Assembly (NCBI RefSeq): GCF_004745645.1
Contig: NZ_SRMB01000008.1
Location: 1 to 64,000, forward strand
DNA length: 64,000 nucleotides
Source of the DNA: Hymenobacter metallicola
GTDB lineage: Bacteria; Bacteroidota; Bacteroidia; Cytophagales; Hymenobacteraceae
Reading direction: 5' to 3'
Part shown: one piece after another, positions 51,558-60,246 of the stretch
Position numbering within the stretch: the stretch's first letter is position 1
Layout: the number at the start of each line of letters is the position of its first letter
The notes under the pieces: generated by a model
The model's database searches: none
What the model was told of the DNA's origin: nothing
What the model saw: the letters and a program-made list of their open reading frames with translations, nothing else
Translations under genes and position numbers: made by a program

Positions 51558-51923
51558 ATGAAAACTTCCCCCCTGCTGCCCCTTGGTACCCTGTTGGTAT
51601 TTCTCACTCTGGCTCCGCTAGCCCAGGCGCAAACTCAGCCCACCGGCCTCGGGTATTGGAACGTGGAAACTAATCTTACCACCCGCGACTATACGATCGT
51701 ACGCTTTTACAACGACCAGGATCAACTCGTCTACGAAGAAACGCTGCTCAACGTGTACCTGGACCTGGGCCGGCGCCCTGGCCGGTGCCGCCGTATCCAA
51801 AGCCGGCTTGATCTGGCTCTCCAACAGGTGCTGCAGAATCCCGCAGCGGGCCAAAACCCCACACTGCTGGCCCAGCAGTTCAGCCCGAACAGTCGCCCAC
51901 CCCGGCCGTACGCGGCCCGCTGA
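51558..51923 (+). CDS. Unknown small secreted protein
   Basis: 121 residues: signal peptide (LVFLTLAPLAQAQ), then GYWNVETNLTTRDYTIVRFY, LVYEETLLNVYLDLGRRPGR and RRIQSRLDLALQQVL. Soluble and exported. Divergent from the kinase operon, so possibly its target, which is inference. Ends 24 bp before a degenerate repeat. Confidence 0.75.
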   Translation: MKTSPLLPLGTLLVFLTLAPLAQAQTQPTGLGYWNVETNLTTRDYTIVRFYNDQDQLVYEETLLNVYLDLGRRPGRCRRIQSRLDLALQQVLQNPAAGQNPTLLAQQFSPNSRPPRPYAAR

Positions 51924-51946
51924 AACGGGAGATTGTCACCTGCTAC

Positions 51947-51980
51947 CCTTGAAAAAAAGGTGGTTCTGGCAAAACGAGCG
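51947..51980 (+). repeat. Dispersed repeat copy, left end degenerate
   Basis: GAAAAAAAGGTGGTTCTGGCAAAACGAGCG. The right two thirds match the TGG variant; GTTCA is lost. Confidence 0.6.
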
Positions 51981-51994
51981 TCTGCTGACTGCTT

Positions 51995-52453
51995 TCAGGA
52001 GCTGGATCTGCTTTTGGGGGTCGGCCGACTTTTCCTGGGCAACCCTACCCAGAAGCTGATCCGGCCTAACTCTACTTCTCGACCATTCATCATGGGCGCT
52101 CGGCGTTCCGGCATGCTATCTTCCTCGTCCGCATCCATCACAGTCGTTGGCAAGACGTTCCGCACGCTCGTCATGGTGAGGCCCACGAGCCCGGGTTTGC
52201 GCGACAGACGACAGACAACGGGCAACCACGGTACCCCTCCCAATTGCTCTGGCCGGCACATAAAGACCCCGATAGAATCCTTATAGCGCGCTGAATAGTA
52301 GCGGTGGTCCCGGCAAATTCTGGCCAGGGACATCTCCTCCGGCAGCCGAAACAGCCAGGAACCGGGACGGGTAACCTCGAATAACACCTGTCCTTCCTTT
52401 TCTAACAGGGTGGGCGTCCTGGCAACCAAGGCGCTACTTTCTACCGAATGCAA
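51995..52453 (-). CDS. Possible unknown protein
   Basis: A 152-codon frame with GQVLFEVTRPGSWLFRLPEE, DHRYYSARYKDSIGVFMCRP and VGLTMTSVRNVLPTTVMDAD. The ends are basic and Ser-rich. No family recognised. In favour: its stop lies 14 bp after a repeat copy, the same geometry as other minus-strand genes here. Against: no clear ribosome site and an ordinary composition. Confidence 0.4.
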   Translation of the reverse strand: MHSVESSALVARTPTLLEKEGQVLFEVTRPGSWLFRLPEEMSLARICRDHRYYSARYKDSIGVFMCRPEQLGGVPWLPVVCRLSRKPGLVGLTMTSVRNVLPTTVMDADEEDSMPERRAPMMNGREVELGRISFWVGLPRKSRPTPKSRSSS

Positions 52454-52466
52454 CCAAAGAGGCTTA

Positions 52467-52497
52467 GCAAATGTACATACATTGTACGTACATTTGC
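52467..52497. promoter_or_regulatory. Palindromic operator-promoter of the toxin-antitoxin pair
   Basis: GCAAATGTAC (52467-52476) and GTACATTTGC (52488-52497) form a perfect 10-bp inverted repeat with an 11-bp spacer. The right arm contains TACATTTG, an exact TAnnTTTG -7 box, so a bound repressor would cover the promoter. This is typical of antitoxin autoregulation. It lies 4 bp before the antitoxin ATG, so the leader is very short. Confidence 0.7.
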
Positions 52498-52501
52498 TTC
52501 T

Positions 52502-52762
52502 ATGAACACGCGCCTGATCCGGGTCGGCAATTCCCAGGGGATTGTGTTACCCAAGAAGTTACTGCAGCAGTATCACCTCGCCGGTGAAGTGGACCTGCAG
52601 CCTACGCCCGAGGGCCTGCTCATCAAACCAGTCAGTAAAACCCGCCGCCAAGGCTGGGATGAGCAGTTTCAGCGCGCCCTGGCCCAGGGGCAGGCCCCGG
52701 AGGGCGAGTTGCTGGAGGGCTTCTCGGATGAAGCCTTTGAGGAAACGGAATGGCAGTGGTAG
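52502..52762 (+). CDS. mazE: AbrB/MazE-type antitoxin
   Basis: 86 residues from MNTRLIRVGNSQGIVLPKKL, the SpoVT/AbrB swapped-hairpin DNA-binding motif. EGLLIKPVSKTRR follows, then an acidic C-terminal tail (LLEGFSDEAFEETEWQW) of the kind that wraps a MazF toxin. It overlaps the toxin gene by 13 bp and should repress its own promoter through the palindrome at 52467. Confidence 0.9.
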   Translation: MNTRLIRVGNSQGIVLPKKLLQQYHLAGEVDLQPTPEGLLIKPVSKTRRQGWDEQFQRALAQGQAPEGELLEGFSDEAFEETEWQW

Positions 52763-53082
52763 CCGTGCAGCGCTTCGAGGTGTGGCTTGTTAACCTCGAC
52801 CCGACCCAGGGCAGTGAAATCAACAAGACCCGGCCTTGCGTGGTGCTCTCCCCCGACGAGATGAACCGCTACCTGCGTACGGTGACCATTGCCGCGCTGA
52901 CCAGCACCCAGCGCGAGTATCCTTCCCGGGTGGACTGCTCCTTCCAGGGTAAGCAGGGGCAAGTAGCGCTCGACCATATCCGCTCCGTGGACAAAACCCG
53001 CTTGGTGCGCCGCTTAGGGATATTGCCCCAAGCCACTGCTGAGCAGGTTTGCGACCGGTTGCTGGAGATTTTCCAGTACTGA
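52750..53082 (+). CDS. mazF: MazF/PemK-type endoribonuclease toxin
   Basis: 110 residues: VQRFEVWLVNLDPTQGSEIN, KTRPCVVLSPDEMN, the core TIAALTSTQREYPSRVDCSF and GQVALDHIRSVDKTRLVRRL. All usual MazF strands are present, so it looks active. MazF toxins cut mRNA at short sequences; the antitoxin gene overlaps it upstream. Such modules stabilise plasmids and gene arrays. Confidence 0.93.
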   Translation: MAVVAVQRFEVWLVNLDPTQGSEINKTRPCVVLSPDEMNRYLRTVTIAALTSTQREYPSRVDCSFQGKQGQVALDHIRSVDKTRLVRRLGILPQATAEQVCDRLLEIFQY

Positions 53083-53628
53083 TACCGGCTGTACTTCTTA
53101 TGGCTGGCCTGATGCTTACCATGCCGTAGTGAGACGGGTTACGGTTTGTATCCTGAGCTCGGCATATTCCTGCAAATGCTCCGGAAGATAGGCAAAGCTA
53201 TACTGCCTGTCTTCCTAAGCAGTAGCAAATGTGCCAGGACGCTCTAGGCCAGGCCCTGCTGCACCAGGCTGGTTACGGAAGCGGAGAGGGTCGGCACGCG
53301 CAGGGTATCGACCATAAACAGGTCACTGCTCGAGAAGTAGGGCTTGGGGGAGCGGGCTGGCAGGGCTTGCATGTTGCAAGCCGTAAATACGGTGGCGAAA
53401 ACCCCTCCTCGTGGTCAAAGGTGGTGTTGAGGTCTGCATTGTAGTCGAATACATCCTCGACCTAGTAGCCGGTAGGGTAACGGACTTTAACTAGTGGGGC
53501 ATACGAGCGAGCCCTACAGCCGAATCTCACAAAGCTAACTGGACAATATAGGGCAGGCCCGTACTCACATAGTTCAGCAACAGGAGGGTTATTTTCACCG
53601 CTTATCTAATAAGTAGAACGCCACACTT
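53083..53628. other. Gene-poor stretch with decayed coding DNA
   Basis: No intact gene. On the minus strand, 53244-53510 reads as VEDVFDYNADLNTTFDHEEG, then in another frame KPYFSSSDLFMVDTLRVPTL before a stop, suggesting a frame-shifted remnant of an unknown gene. Confidence 0.4.
53244..53510 (-). pseudogene. Possible frame-shifted gene remnant
   Basis: Two minus-strand frames with natural-looking composition meet between about 53370 and 53400. A TAG also interrupts the upstream part before VEDVF. The 3' frame ends SVTSLVQQGLA. Identity unknown; this is judged by composition only. Confidence 0.25.
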
Positions 53629-54327
53629 ATGCAGAGCCTCTTTTCTTGTGTAAGTAAGTACCCCAGCATCCGGCGGGAGGCGTGCGGGTGGATGTGCCTA
53701 CTATTGGTTAGCGGTTCCAACGCGTGGAGCCAGCGGTACCCCACAGCGCAAGTGCGGGCCACTGCTGACAGTGTGCTGCGGCAGCGATTGGGCGCGACGC
53801 TATATGCTCAAACCCGCTACGCGACAAATACATATTACCACTACCGCAATTGGTTGGGCCGGGAAAAGTCTCGGGTACTCACAGCACACCGCAATACGAA
53901 AGGGCACTTTCTGGCGGTAGATGTACGCTACACGGCGCACCTCTATGCCTTGGGTTGTCCGGCGATGGACTCAATACGGGGCACAGCTTTTGTCACGCTA
54001 GATGGGCAACTCCGCTTACGAGAAGCTCCCTATGTGGCCTTTATTCCCGATTTCATCTGGCGGCAGGAGCCCTGCGCACTGCTCACGCGGGAGCAGGCGC
54101 TGGCCATTAGCCGTAGTGCCCCCCTCAAGCCAGGGCTTGAGGACCCAACGACGTCGCTCTCCTACGACACGGCCACGAAGACATTTACTTGGTCAATACA
54201 CAATTATCTCACCCGTGAATTAGATTATGCCAGGACGCCTACCGGCAAGGTTGAAGTGGTGGAAGTGGATGCCGCTACGGGCCGCATACTTCAACACGAG
54301 ACTAGGTGGTATGGAACCGTGCGATAG
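53629..54327 (+). CDS. Unknown secreted protein
   Basis: 232 residues. A signal peptide probably lies in CGWMCLLLVSGSNAWSQ. The mature part has ADSVLRQRLGATLYAQTRYA, FLAVDVRYTAHLYALGCPAM, LRLREAPYVAFIPDFIWRQE and a C-terminal VEVVEVDAATGRILQHETRW, which resembles PepSY-like strands. No family assigned. 31 bp before a repeat copy. Confidence 0.7.
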   Translation: MQSLFSCVSKYPSIRREACGWMCLLLVSGSNAWSQRYPTAQVRATADSVLRQRLGATLYAQTRYATNTYYHYRNWLGREKSRVLTAHRNTKGHFLAVDVRYTAHLYALGCPAMDSIRGTAFVTLDGQLRLREAPYVAFIPDFIWRQEPCALLTREQALAISRSAPLKPGLEDPTTSLSYDTATKTFTWSIHNYLTRELDYARTPTGKVEVVEVDAATGRILQHETRWYGTVR

Positions 54328-54358
54328 GCGACAGGCAAGCCTTCAAGGAAAGCTTATC

Positions 54359-54392
54359 GTTCAGCCAAACGGTCGAAATTGTAAAAGATTTA
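54359..54392 (+). repeat. Dispersed repeat copy
   Basis: GTTCAGCCAAACGGTCGAAATTGTAAAAGATTT; exact core. Its right end overlaps the stop codon of the large minus-strand gene by three bases. Confidence 0.85.
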
Positions 54393-57300
54393 CTGGATAA
54401 TGACCTGCTTGGCAATGCTGTATGTCCCAATCTGCACACGTAGCAGGTATACTCCCCCCGGCAGGCTCTGCACGTCCACACTTGTTTGGGCGCCGGGCGT
54501 AACGGTCATCTGCCGAACCGGCTGGCCCAGCACGTTATAGAGCACCGCCTGCACTTGCTTGACGCCTGCTATTGGGGGCAGCAGCAGCATAAACTGCTGA
54601 CGAGTCGGGTTGGGGTACACGCTGATCTGAGCAGCCGTCAGACCACTGGCCGTAGCCGTGGGACGAGCGGGCGTGAAGCTGAGGGAGAAGCGCGAGGCCA
54701 GTGGTACGCTGCTGGTGCTATTGAACGAGTAGCTGGGCTGTAGCCTTAAGTTGATCTGCTGACCCGTCGCCGCGTCAAGTAGGTACACGTCCATCGTTGT
54801 CATGCTGCTGAGGGCCGGAGCGTTCAGCGTGTAGATGCCCGCCGTCGGGACGGCTACCACGAGGGGAACCACCATGGGTACCGTAACCGGGGGCATGCCA
54901 TTGATGGCTAGGTGGGTATTTGTGGCCAGGGACGACAGGTTCAGGCCGTTGGAGTTGGGCAGCTTAACTGCGTCGTACTCGGGGTCTACGCCTTCGGTGG
55001 CGCCTTGTTCGAAGTACACATAGGTCAGATCCGGGCGGGCCGTGGTGCCGTCGCTGAGCTGCAGTTGCAACTGGGGGCGTGTGTCGGTCGTGCCCCGGCG
55101 AAACGTAGTCCCGTCCGCAATTTTCAGGCGCTGACCGTTGCGCAGCAGAAGCGAGCCAGTGGTCTGGTCCTCGGTGACGCGCACGAAGAAGCCCTGGCCT
55201 ACGGCGGCTACCGAATCGGCGCCGATACCGTTGAGGTAGGCTCGGTAGGAGCCGCCATACGTGTCCGAGCTTTCAAACACGTACATAGCCCGGTCCACGT
55301 TCACCCGGTCTGAATTTTTAATACGGGCGAAAGAGAGGCCCGATGGGTAAGGGTTGCCGACCAACTGCCAGCCGGCACTGGCGGCTGTAGGGCCGCTGTT
55401 GCGGCCGAAGCTGAGCGCAATGTCACCGTTGTTAAGCGTACCGTTGAAGTCTACGAGCTGGCTGGCGCCGATGTTCACGGTGTAGCCGCGGCCCACTTCC
55501 AGAGGAGCGGTTAACGTGGTGGGCGAGAACCAGCCCTTATCGAAGTCCGATAAGTTGTTGGTTAGCGTCAGGCGACTCTGATCGTAGCCAAATACGGTGG
55601 GAAAGGGCGACTCGCTTGTGGGCGTGGCCGAGGTGTTATAGTTTGGGTTCACTACGGCCGTGAAGCCGGTAGTGGTCAGGTCGGCCACGGTGGTATTGCT
55701 CACCGGGCTGCTGAAGTGGCGGTAACCCAGGCCCGGGTTCGGGCCAGCCGTGATGGCGCGCTGCACAATAGCCGGGCCGGTTACCACCCCCGGGCTGTTT
55801 ACCACGATAGCCGTACCAACGGGGCTCGAGAGCATCGTTAGCGGGTGGCCATTGGTGGCCAGGTTGCCGTTCAGGGTCAGCACCTGCTCCAACTCTACCG
55901 GGCCAGCCAGCCGGGCTCCGGCGGCGCCTATCGTTAGGTTGAAGAAGTGCGTCGTGCTGGCTCCGCCTACTGGTCCCGTCAACGTGACCAAGCTGTTGCT
56001 TCCCACAAACTGGCCGTCGTTGAGAAAGCTGCCGTTTGCGCTTAGCGTGCCCCCACTTTGCGTGACGCGGGCACCGTTGCTGATGCTCAGGCTGCGGACC
56101 ATAGCCGCGCCGGTGGTGATGACGGGATAGGTACCGCTGCCTACCACGGAAACGACGGCATCAACCGATGCGCTCGGCACGCCATTGGTCCAGTTTGCTG
56201 CTGTAAACCAGTTCGTGGAGCTGGCCCCGGTCCATACCGTAGTCGTTGTGGGCTGGCGCACTAACACCTGTACCTCCGCCTGGGTAGTGCAGCTACCAAA
56301 CACGGCCGTCATTACGTAGCGGGCCGAGGAGCTGGTGCCGGGAGGAGTAGCCGTTACGGTTGACCCGGTAGTGGGTTGCAGGCCGGGCCCGGTCCACGTG
56401 TAGGTCGCTCCGGCAAGGGGACTGGGTACGCTCAGCGTAACACTTTGACCGGCATCGACAATGGAGGGCGAAGCCACTGGCGCGTTGGGCGCCGGGTTGG
56501 GCGACACGGTTATGACTACTTGGCTGGTAGGCATACACTGGCTGTTGCCGTTGATGGCGGCTGTCAGGGAGAACGTGTATGCCGTGGTGCTTGTCACAAC
56601 CGGCAGTACAACGTTCGGATTGCCACTCGTGCTGCTGAAGCCGGGAATAGCCGGACTCACCGTCCAGTTGTAGGTGAAGCCGGCGCCGGGATTAGTACTG
56701 TTGCCCAGGCGCACGGTAGCGCCGCTGCAACTACCTCTGTTCGGACCCGCGTCAATCTGGGTACAGGTTGGGTTGGGCATGAAGCGCTCCAACAGAAAAC
56801 CCTCGGAGTTGCCCCCGGCCGCCACCATTTTGCCGTCGGGTTGCAGCAGCAGGTCACCGGCCGAAGTCGAGTACAGATCTACCCGGCCGTTAATTCCAAA
56901 AGCGAGGTCCTGCTGCCCGTTGGCCAGCAGGCGGAGCAGCTTGCCGCCGCTCAGCAGCAGCAGCTTCTCGTCGGGTTGCAGCACCATCCGGGTAGGATAG
57001 TAGCCACCCAGGTTCAGTTGACTGACGATGCCACTCGTGCCAAAGTCTGGGTCCAGGGTGCCATCGGCCAGCAGTTGGGCAACGAAGCCACCCGAAGCGC
57101 CGCCATTGGAGCCGGCAATCAGCAGCTTCCCCGTGGGCAGCGGCACCAGCACTGAGCCCATCGTGTAGTTGCTGCCAAAGCTAAAGCTTACTTCCCCGTT
57201 GGTGCCAAAGGTCGGATCGGGCTGTCCGTTCGCCAGGAAGCGGTGCAGGAGCGTGGTATAGCCAGCTACTACCCGCACCGACGAGTTGCAGAACTCCCGA

Positions 57301-58055
57301 TGCCCGATCGTGGTAATCCGATCCAGGGCATCGACGTAGGCATCTTTGATCTGCAGGCGGGATGTGCCACCGATTATGCTGCTGGTGAAGGTCGCATCCT
57401 GGGTGCCATTCGTTTGTAGCCGCAGGATCCGCGGGGTCTGGGCAGAGCCGCCTTCGCAGCCGCCGACCCCCGAGTTATAGCCGATAACAACCAGCTTGCC
57501 CGTGCTTTGGCGCAGCACTTTCACGGTCGAGCCGCCGATGGTGCCCCCACAACTGGCAAAGGGCGTGAAGCTGGTGTCGAAAGTGCCGTCGGCCAGGTAG
57601 CGGCAGACGTACCAGTTGAACCGGCCACCGGGAAAGGAGGGGTTATTCGAGCCGATGTCCCCGGCCACCACAATCCTGCCATCAGGCTGCAGCAGGGCGG
57701 TTCGACTATAGACTTTGGTCGTGGAGCTCCAACCATTTGAGCAGCCGCTACTGGCCGGGAGTGTGTAGGTGGAAACCTTACCGCCGGTGCCGAAGCCGGG
57801 GTCGAGGGCGCCGTTGCTGCTGTAGCGGGCCAGTTCCAGCCCGTTGCTACCATTGCCGACGGCTACCAGCTTCCCGTCGGGCTGCAACAGCACCGCTTCG
57901 GCGTTGTCGTTAGGGGGGGCGCTGAAGGCAGTGGTTACGCGCCCGTTGGTGCCGAAGCCTGGGTCGTGCAGCACCGACTGCGCTTGGCTATTATAGCAGT
58001 TCCAGCAAGTGAGCAGCAAGCCGGCCAACCAATGCAAGGGTAAGGTTTTTTGCAT
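54390..58055 (-). CDS. Large secreted delta-60 repeat protein with T9SS domain
   Basis: 1221 residues. Signal peptide; then about seven delta-60 (WD-like propeller) repeats to about residue 430, recognisable by LLQPDGKLVAVG, DPGFGTGGKVST, LLQPDGRIVVAG and DPTFGTNGEVSF. Then Ig/PKD-like domains (about 440-620: YNWTVSPAIPGFSSTSGNPN, TYTWTGPGLQPTTGS), a beta-rich region (WTGASSTNWFTAANWTNGVP and following) and a C-terminal T9SS domain (YPNPTRQQFMLLLPP, LPGGVYLLRVQIG). Probably a cell-surface or released structural protein. By far the longest gene in the repeat-bounded region. Confidence 0.9.
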   Translation of the reverse strand: MQKTLPLHWLAGLLLTCWNCYNSQAQSVLHDPGFGTNGRVTTAFSAPPNDNAEAVLLQPDGKLVAVGNGSNGLELARYSSNGALDPGFGTGGKVSTYTLPASSGCSNGWSSTTKVYSRTALLQPDGRIVVAGDIGSNNPSFPGGRFNWYVCRYLADGTFDTSFTPFASCGGTIGGSTVKVLRQSTGKLVVIGYNSGVGGCEGGSAQTPRILRLQTNGTQDATFTSSIIGGTSRLQIKDAYVDALDRITTIGHREFCNSSVRVVAGYTTLLHRFLANGQPDPTFGTNGEVSFSFGSNYTMGSVLVPLPTGKLLIAGSNGGASGGFVAQLLADGTLDPDFGTSGIVSQLNLGGYYPTRMVLQPDEKLLLLSGGKLLRLLANGQQDLAFGINGRVDLYSTSAGDLLLQPDGKMVAAGGNSEGFLLERFMPNPTCTQIDAGPNRGSCSGATVRLGNSTNPGAGFTYNWTVSPAIPGFSSTSGNPNVVLPVVTSTTAYTFSLTAAINGNSQCMPTSQVVITVSPNPAPNAPVASPSIVDAGQSVTLSVPSPLAGATYTWTGPGLQPTTGSTVTATPPGTSSSARYVMTAVFGSCTTQAEVQVLVRQPTTTTVWTGASSTNWFTAANWTNGVPSASVDAVVSVVGSGTYPVITTGAAMVRSLSISNGARVTQSGGTLSANGSFLNDGQFVGSNSLVTLTGPVGGASTTHFFNLTIGAAGARLAGPVELEQVLTLNGNLATNGHPLTMLSSPVGTAIVVNSPGVVTGPAIVQRAITAGPNPGLGYRHFSSPVSNTTVADLTTTGFTAVVNPNYNTSATPTSESPFPTVFGYDQSRLTLTNNLSDFDKGWFSPTTLTAPLEVGRGYTVNIGASQLVDFNGTLNNGDIALSFGRNSGPTAASAGWQLVGNPYPSGLSFARIKNSDRVNVDRAMYVFESSDTYGGSYRAYLNGIGADSVAAVGQGFFVRVTEDQTTGSLLLRNGQRLKIADGTTFRRGTTDTRPQLQLQLSDGTTARPDLTYVYFEQGATEGVDPEYDAVKLPNSNGLNLSSLATNTHLAINGMPPVTVPMVVPLVVAVPTAGIYTLNAPALSSMTTMDVYLLDAATGQQINLRLQPSYSFNSTSSVPLASRFSLSFTPARPTATASGLTAAQISVYPNPTRQQFMLLLPPIAGVKQVQAVLYNVLGQPVRQMTVTPGAQTSVDVQSLPGGVYLLRVQIGTYSIAKQVIIQ

Positions 58056-58071
58056 ACTAGGATTAATGCAG

Positions 58072-58473
58072 TTAAAGTGTCTGGCGTAAGAGCCATTTCA
58101 CACTACTGCTGCTAATATAGCAATATACTTGTACTGAGTAGAACGGTAGACAGCCGGCTCGTAGCTGCACAGATCCTAGGCTATCAGTAATCCAATCAGT
58201 AGCTCTTATCGCAACCTGATGGCCAGCTAGGCGACGGGCTACTTCCACATGTACGATGTCACCCGAGGCGTAGTACTCAACGACTCGATGGTCCGGACCA
58301 AGAGGGTACGCTCCTCGTATGTCTTGCCCAACACCCACTAGGTATCGTACACGGATTCCATCTCCCTCCTGTACCGCATCAACCACCGCGCTTCCCGCTT
58401 CGGTGCTACTTAGGCTGCTACAGCGTCCGCACCTACCTGCCAGGTGAATACTGGCCCGAATAGCATCTCGCAC
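58072..58473 (-). CDS. Doubtful unknown frame
   Basis: A 133-codon frame with GDGIRVRYLVGVGQDIRGAY and EYYASGDIVHVEVARRLAGH, which look protein-like, but third-position GC is lower than in neighbours and the ends are implausible (Cys/Ser-rich). No repeat separates it from the large gene. May be a degraded gene. Confidence 0.25.
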   Translation of the reverse strand: MRDAIRASIHLAGRCGRCSSLSSTEAGSAVVDAVQEGDGIRVRYLVGVGQDIRGAYPLGPDHRVVEYYASGDIVHVEVARRLAGHQVAIRATDWITDSLGSVQLRAGCLPFYSVQVYCYISSSSVKWLLRQTL

Positions 58474-58512
58474 CTCACATTTCTTCGATACGCGGGAGAA
58501 GACACGAAAGCA

Positions 58513-58546
58513 GTTCAGGAAAACAGTCCAAAATCTACACGAGCGT
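58513..58546 (+). repeat. Dispersed repeat copy
   Basis: GTTCAGGAAAACAGTCCAAAATCTACACGAGCG. One change in CGGT; right half partly kept. Confidence 0.75.
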
Positions 58547-58557
58547 TACAATTCGTC

Positions 58558-58565
58558 TACCTTTC
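58558..58565 (+). promoter_or_regulatory. Candidate -7 box
   Basis: TACCTTTC, one mismatch from TAnnTTTG, 11 bp after the repeat and about 18 bp before the ATG at 58584. Confidence 0.4.
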
Positions 58566-58583
58566 GGCTGAACTACTATTTGA

Positions 58584-58961
58584 ATGTCTTTTATGCAGTG
58601 GGAAGCCATCACACTCGAAGCCCTCTACGATAAGATTCTGGCGGCAGAAGAACAGATGCAGGGCGAGCTATGGCGGTTCTGGCAACTGATTCAAATCTTT
58701 CCCGAAAAGTGGCAGCAAACGCCGTATGGCAAGCACGGAGGGGGCTTCTGGGTTGTGGCCGTGGTAGGCAAGAACATTATCTGGTACAACGACATCGAAG
58801 AAGGATTCAATCTTTCCTCCTACGAGCAGTACGGCTCCTTCCGCGACTATTGGTGCAACCAAGACGAGTTGGCCGAGCCGGTGCAAGCCCTGCTCACCGA
58901 AATCAAAATGGGGGGAGGTGGCTTTGGGCAAGCGGGTCCACCGCAAAACATGTACGCGTAA
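58584..58961 (+). CDS. Unknown 125-residue protein, immunity-like
   Basis: Soluble and Trp/Gly-rich: ITLEALYDKILAAEEQMQGE, LWRFWQLIQIFPEKWQQTPY, GFWVVAVVGKNIIWYNDIEE and SYEQYGSFRDYWCNQDELAE. The layout recalls small cytoplasmic immunity proteins of polymorphic toxin systems, but no named family is certain and no toxin lies nearby. Bounded by repeats at 58513 and 58991. Confidence 0.7.
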   Translation: MSFMQWEAITLEALYDKILAAEEQMQGELWRFWQLIQIFPEKWQQTPYGKHGGGFWVVAVVGKNIIWYNDIEEGFNLSSYEQYGSFRDYWCNQDELAEPVQALLTEIKMGGGGFGQAGPPQNMYA

Positions 58962-58990
58962 ATCCAGTGGGATAAAAAACCTGCCGAGGA

Positions 58991-59024
58991 GTTCACTTGA
59001 ACGGTGGTTTAGGAAAAGGAGCCT
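58991..59024 (+). repeat. Dispersed repeat copy, near-consensus
   Basis: GTTCACTTGAACGGTGGTTTAGGAAAAGGAGCC; TGG variant. 29 bp after one stop and 27 bp before the next ATG. Confidence 0.85.
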
Positions 59025-59050
59025 ATTTTGTGGCCACTCACATCCCTTAC

Positions 59051-59638
59051 ATGAACGACCTGCGCCCTTTACTCTTACCGTTACCGCTACCACATCAAGC
59101 GGTATTTGCTGCGTTAATCTGCGTGCGCCTGCTTCCATCGGTGGAGCGCTTCGACCAGACCGAAACGAAACAAGGAGCGCTGCTCTTTCGCACGGCCATC
59201 GCCGCCCTCTGCGGGTTTGGGGCGCAGCAACCTGTCACTCCACACCAGTGGGGTGTCTTGCAGGAGAAGTTAGAACACTTCTGGCCAGATTTAGACGAAA
59301 GCGCCAACCCCTTTGCCTCTTATGCTTTTGACGCCTGTGTGGCCTTGAGTGAAGCCCTGGCGCTGGTGCAGGATGGGCAAGCAGAACATGCCCTGCAGTG
59401 TGCTATGGCGGCCCGGGACACGGTCGATATGTACGTGCAAGAGGTGACGGGTGTGGAACTGCCTCTGCAAGAAGTGGATGCCTTCGTTGCCGCCAGGCCA
59501 GAGATGCAACGCGAAGTCGCGTGGCAGCACGCCCTAGTCCAAGCGCTGGCCGCAGAACACCAGCTCACAGCCGCTGCGGTTGAGCAACTGCGTGACCACA
59601 GCGGAAATGAGCCGCTTGTAGACTTGACTGTACTATAG
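59051..59638 (+). CDS. DUF416 family protein
   Basis: About 195 residues: HQAVFAALICVRLLPSVERF and the following acidic helices, HQWGVLQEKLEHFWPDLDES, SYAFDACVALSEALALVQDG and DTVDMYVQEVTGVE. This matches the all-helical DUF416 (YjaG-like) layout. Function unknown in all members. Start at ATG 59051; an upstream Met would place the repeat inside the coding region. The stop lies 6 bp before the next repeat. Confidence 0.8.
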   Translation: MNDLRPLLLPLPLPHQAVFAALICVRLLPSVERFDQTETKQGALLFRTAIAALCGFGAQQPVTPHQWGVLQEKLEHFWPDLDESANPFASYAFDACVALSEALALVQDGQAEHALQCAMAARDTVDMYVQEVTGVELPLQEVDAFVAARPEMQREVAWQHALVQALAAEHQLTAAAVEQLRDHSGNEPLVDLTVL

Positions 59639-59644
59639 CCTAAT

Positions 59645-59678
59645 TGTTCAAATAATCAGTCTAATTCGCGAAAGGGGG
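59645..59678 (+). repeat. Dispersed repeat copy, diverged
   Basis: GTTCAAATAATCAGTCTAATTCGCGAAAGGGGGG. Several core changes, but both ends are kept. Confidence 0.65.
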
Positions 59679-59703
59679 GCTTCTTATACAAATGCGTAGC
59701 TGG

Positions 59704-60246
59704 CTACATCACCCCCTTTGTGATAATGTATTGCCCCCGATAATCGTCGAAGCCAACATCATAGTTTCCAAGAAACAGGTAATACAAAGCGGTCTCCACA
59801 TCCGGCGTACTAGCAACTTCTGGTTTGAGAGTCCACCGTTGTGAGCTCATCGGTCGGTATAAAGTGGCCACCCGTGCTTCCGGCGTAAGACGCGCATAGT
59901 GCAGGGCCGCCACCGTGTCAAGCGGAAACAAGTGGGCATTGGGCAGATGCAGTAGCCGGCTGCTGGCAACGGCAAGGCGCTGATTGAGCGCGTCTGCTAA
60001 AAAAGCGGGAAAGGTAGCGTACTGATAGGTATATCCGGCTTGATAAACGCGATACAGTGAGCCGACAGTCGTCCGGCAGATGCCCCTCATGTCCGTGCGC
60101 ACATACAAGGGGGTAACATTGTCAACATGAACATGTACTGCCCCCGCGTTGTGGGCGAGTTTTTCAATCAGTTGCGGCGCAAAGTAGGTCGGCTCTGCAG
60201 AGCAGCAAGAGAGCGTGACCAGGAGCAGAAATAGAAGAAGCCGCAT
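59704..60246 (-). CDS. Unknown lipoprotein
   Basis: About 180 residues from MRLLLFLLLVTLSCCSAEPT, a lipoprotein signal with Cys at 14-15. The mature part has AGAVHVHVDNVTPLYVRTDM, GYTYQYATFPAFLADALNQR and DVETALYYLFLGNYDVGFDD. No family recognised. Start set at the signal peptide. It diverges from the SUFU gene without a clear intact repeat between them. Confidence 0.65.
   Translation of the reverse strand: MRLLLFLLLVTLSCCSAEPTYFAPQLIEKLAHNAGAVHVHVDNVTPLYVRTDMRGICRTTVGSLYRVYQAGYTYQYATFPAFLADALNQRLAVASSRLLHLPNAHLFPLDTVAALHYARLTPEARVATLYRPMSSQRWTLKPEVASTPDVETALYYLFLGNYDVGFDDYRGQYIITKGVM

Larger units (their letters stand above)
58056..58583. other. Intergenic region with a doubtful frame and a repeat
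   Basis: Contains the upstream region of the large secreted-protein gene, a doubtful minus-strand frame (58072-58473), the repeat at 58513 and a -7-like box at 58558. Confidence 0.4.

Noticed and set aside
54500-54530. AACGGTC words inside coding regions (for example near 54500, 57520, 59420)
   Set aside because: They lack GTTCA and the right half and are explained by codon use.
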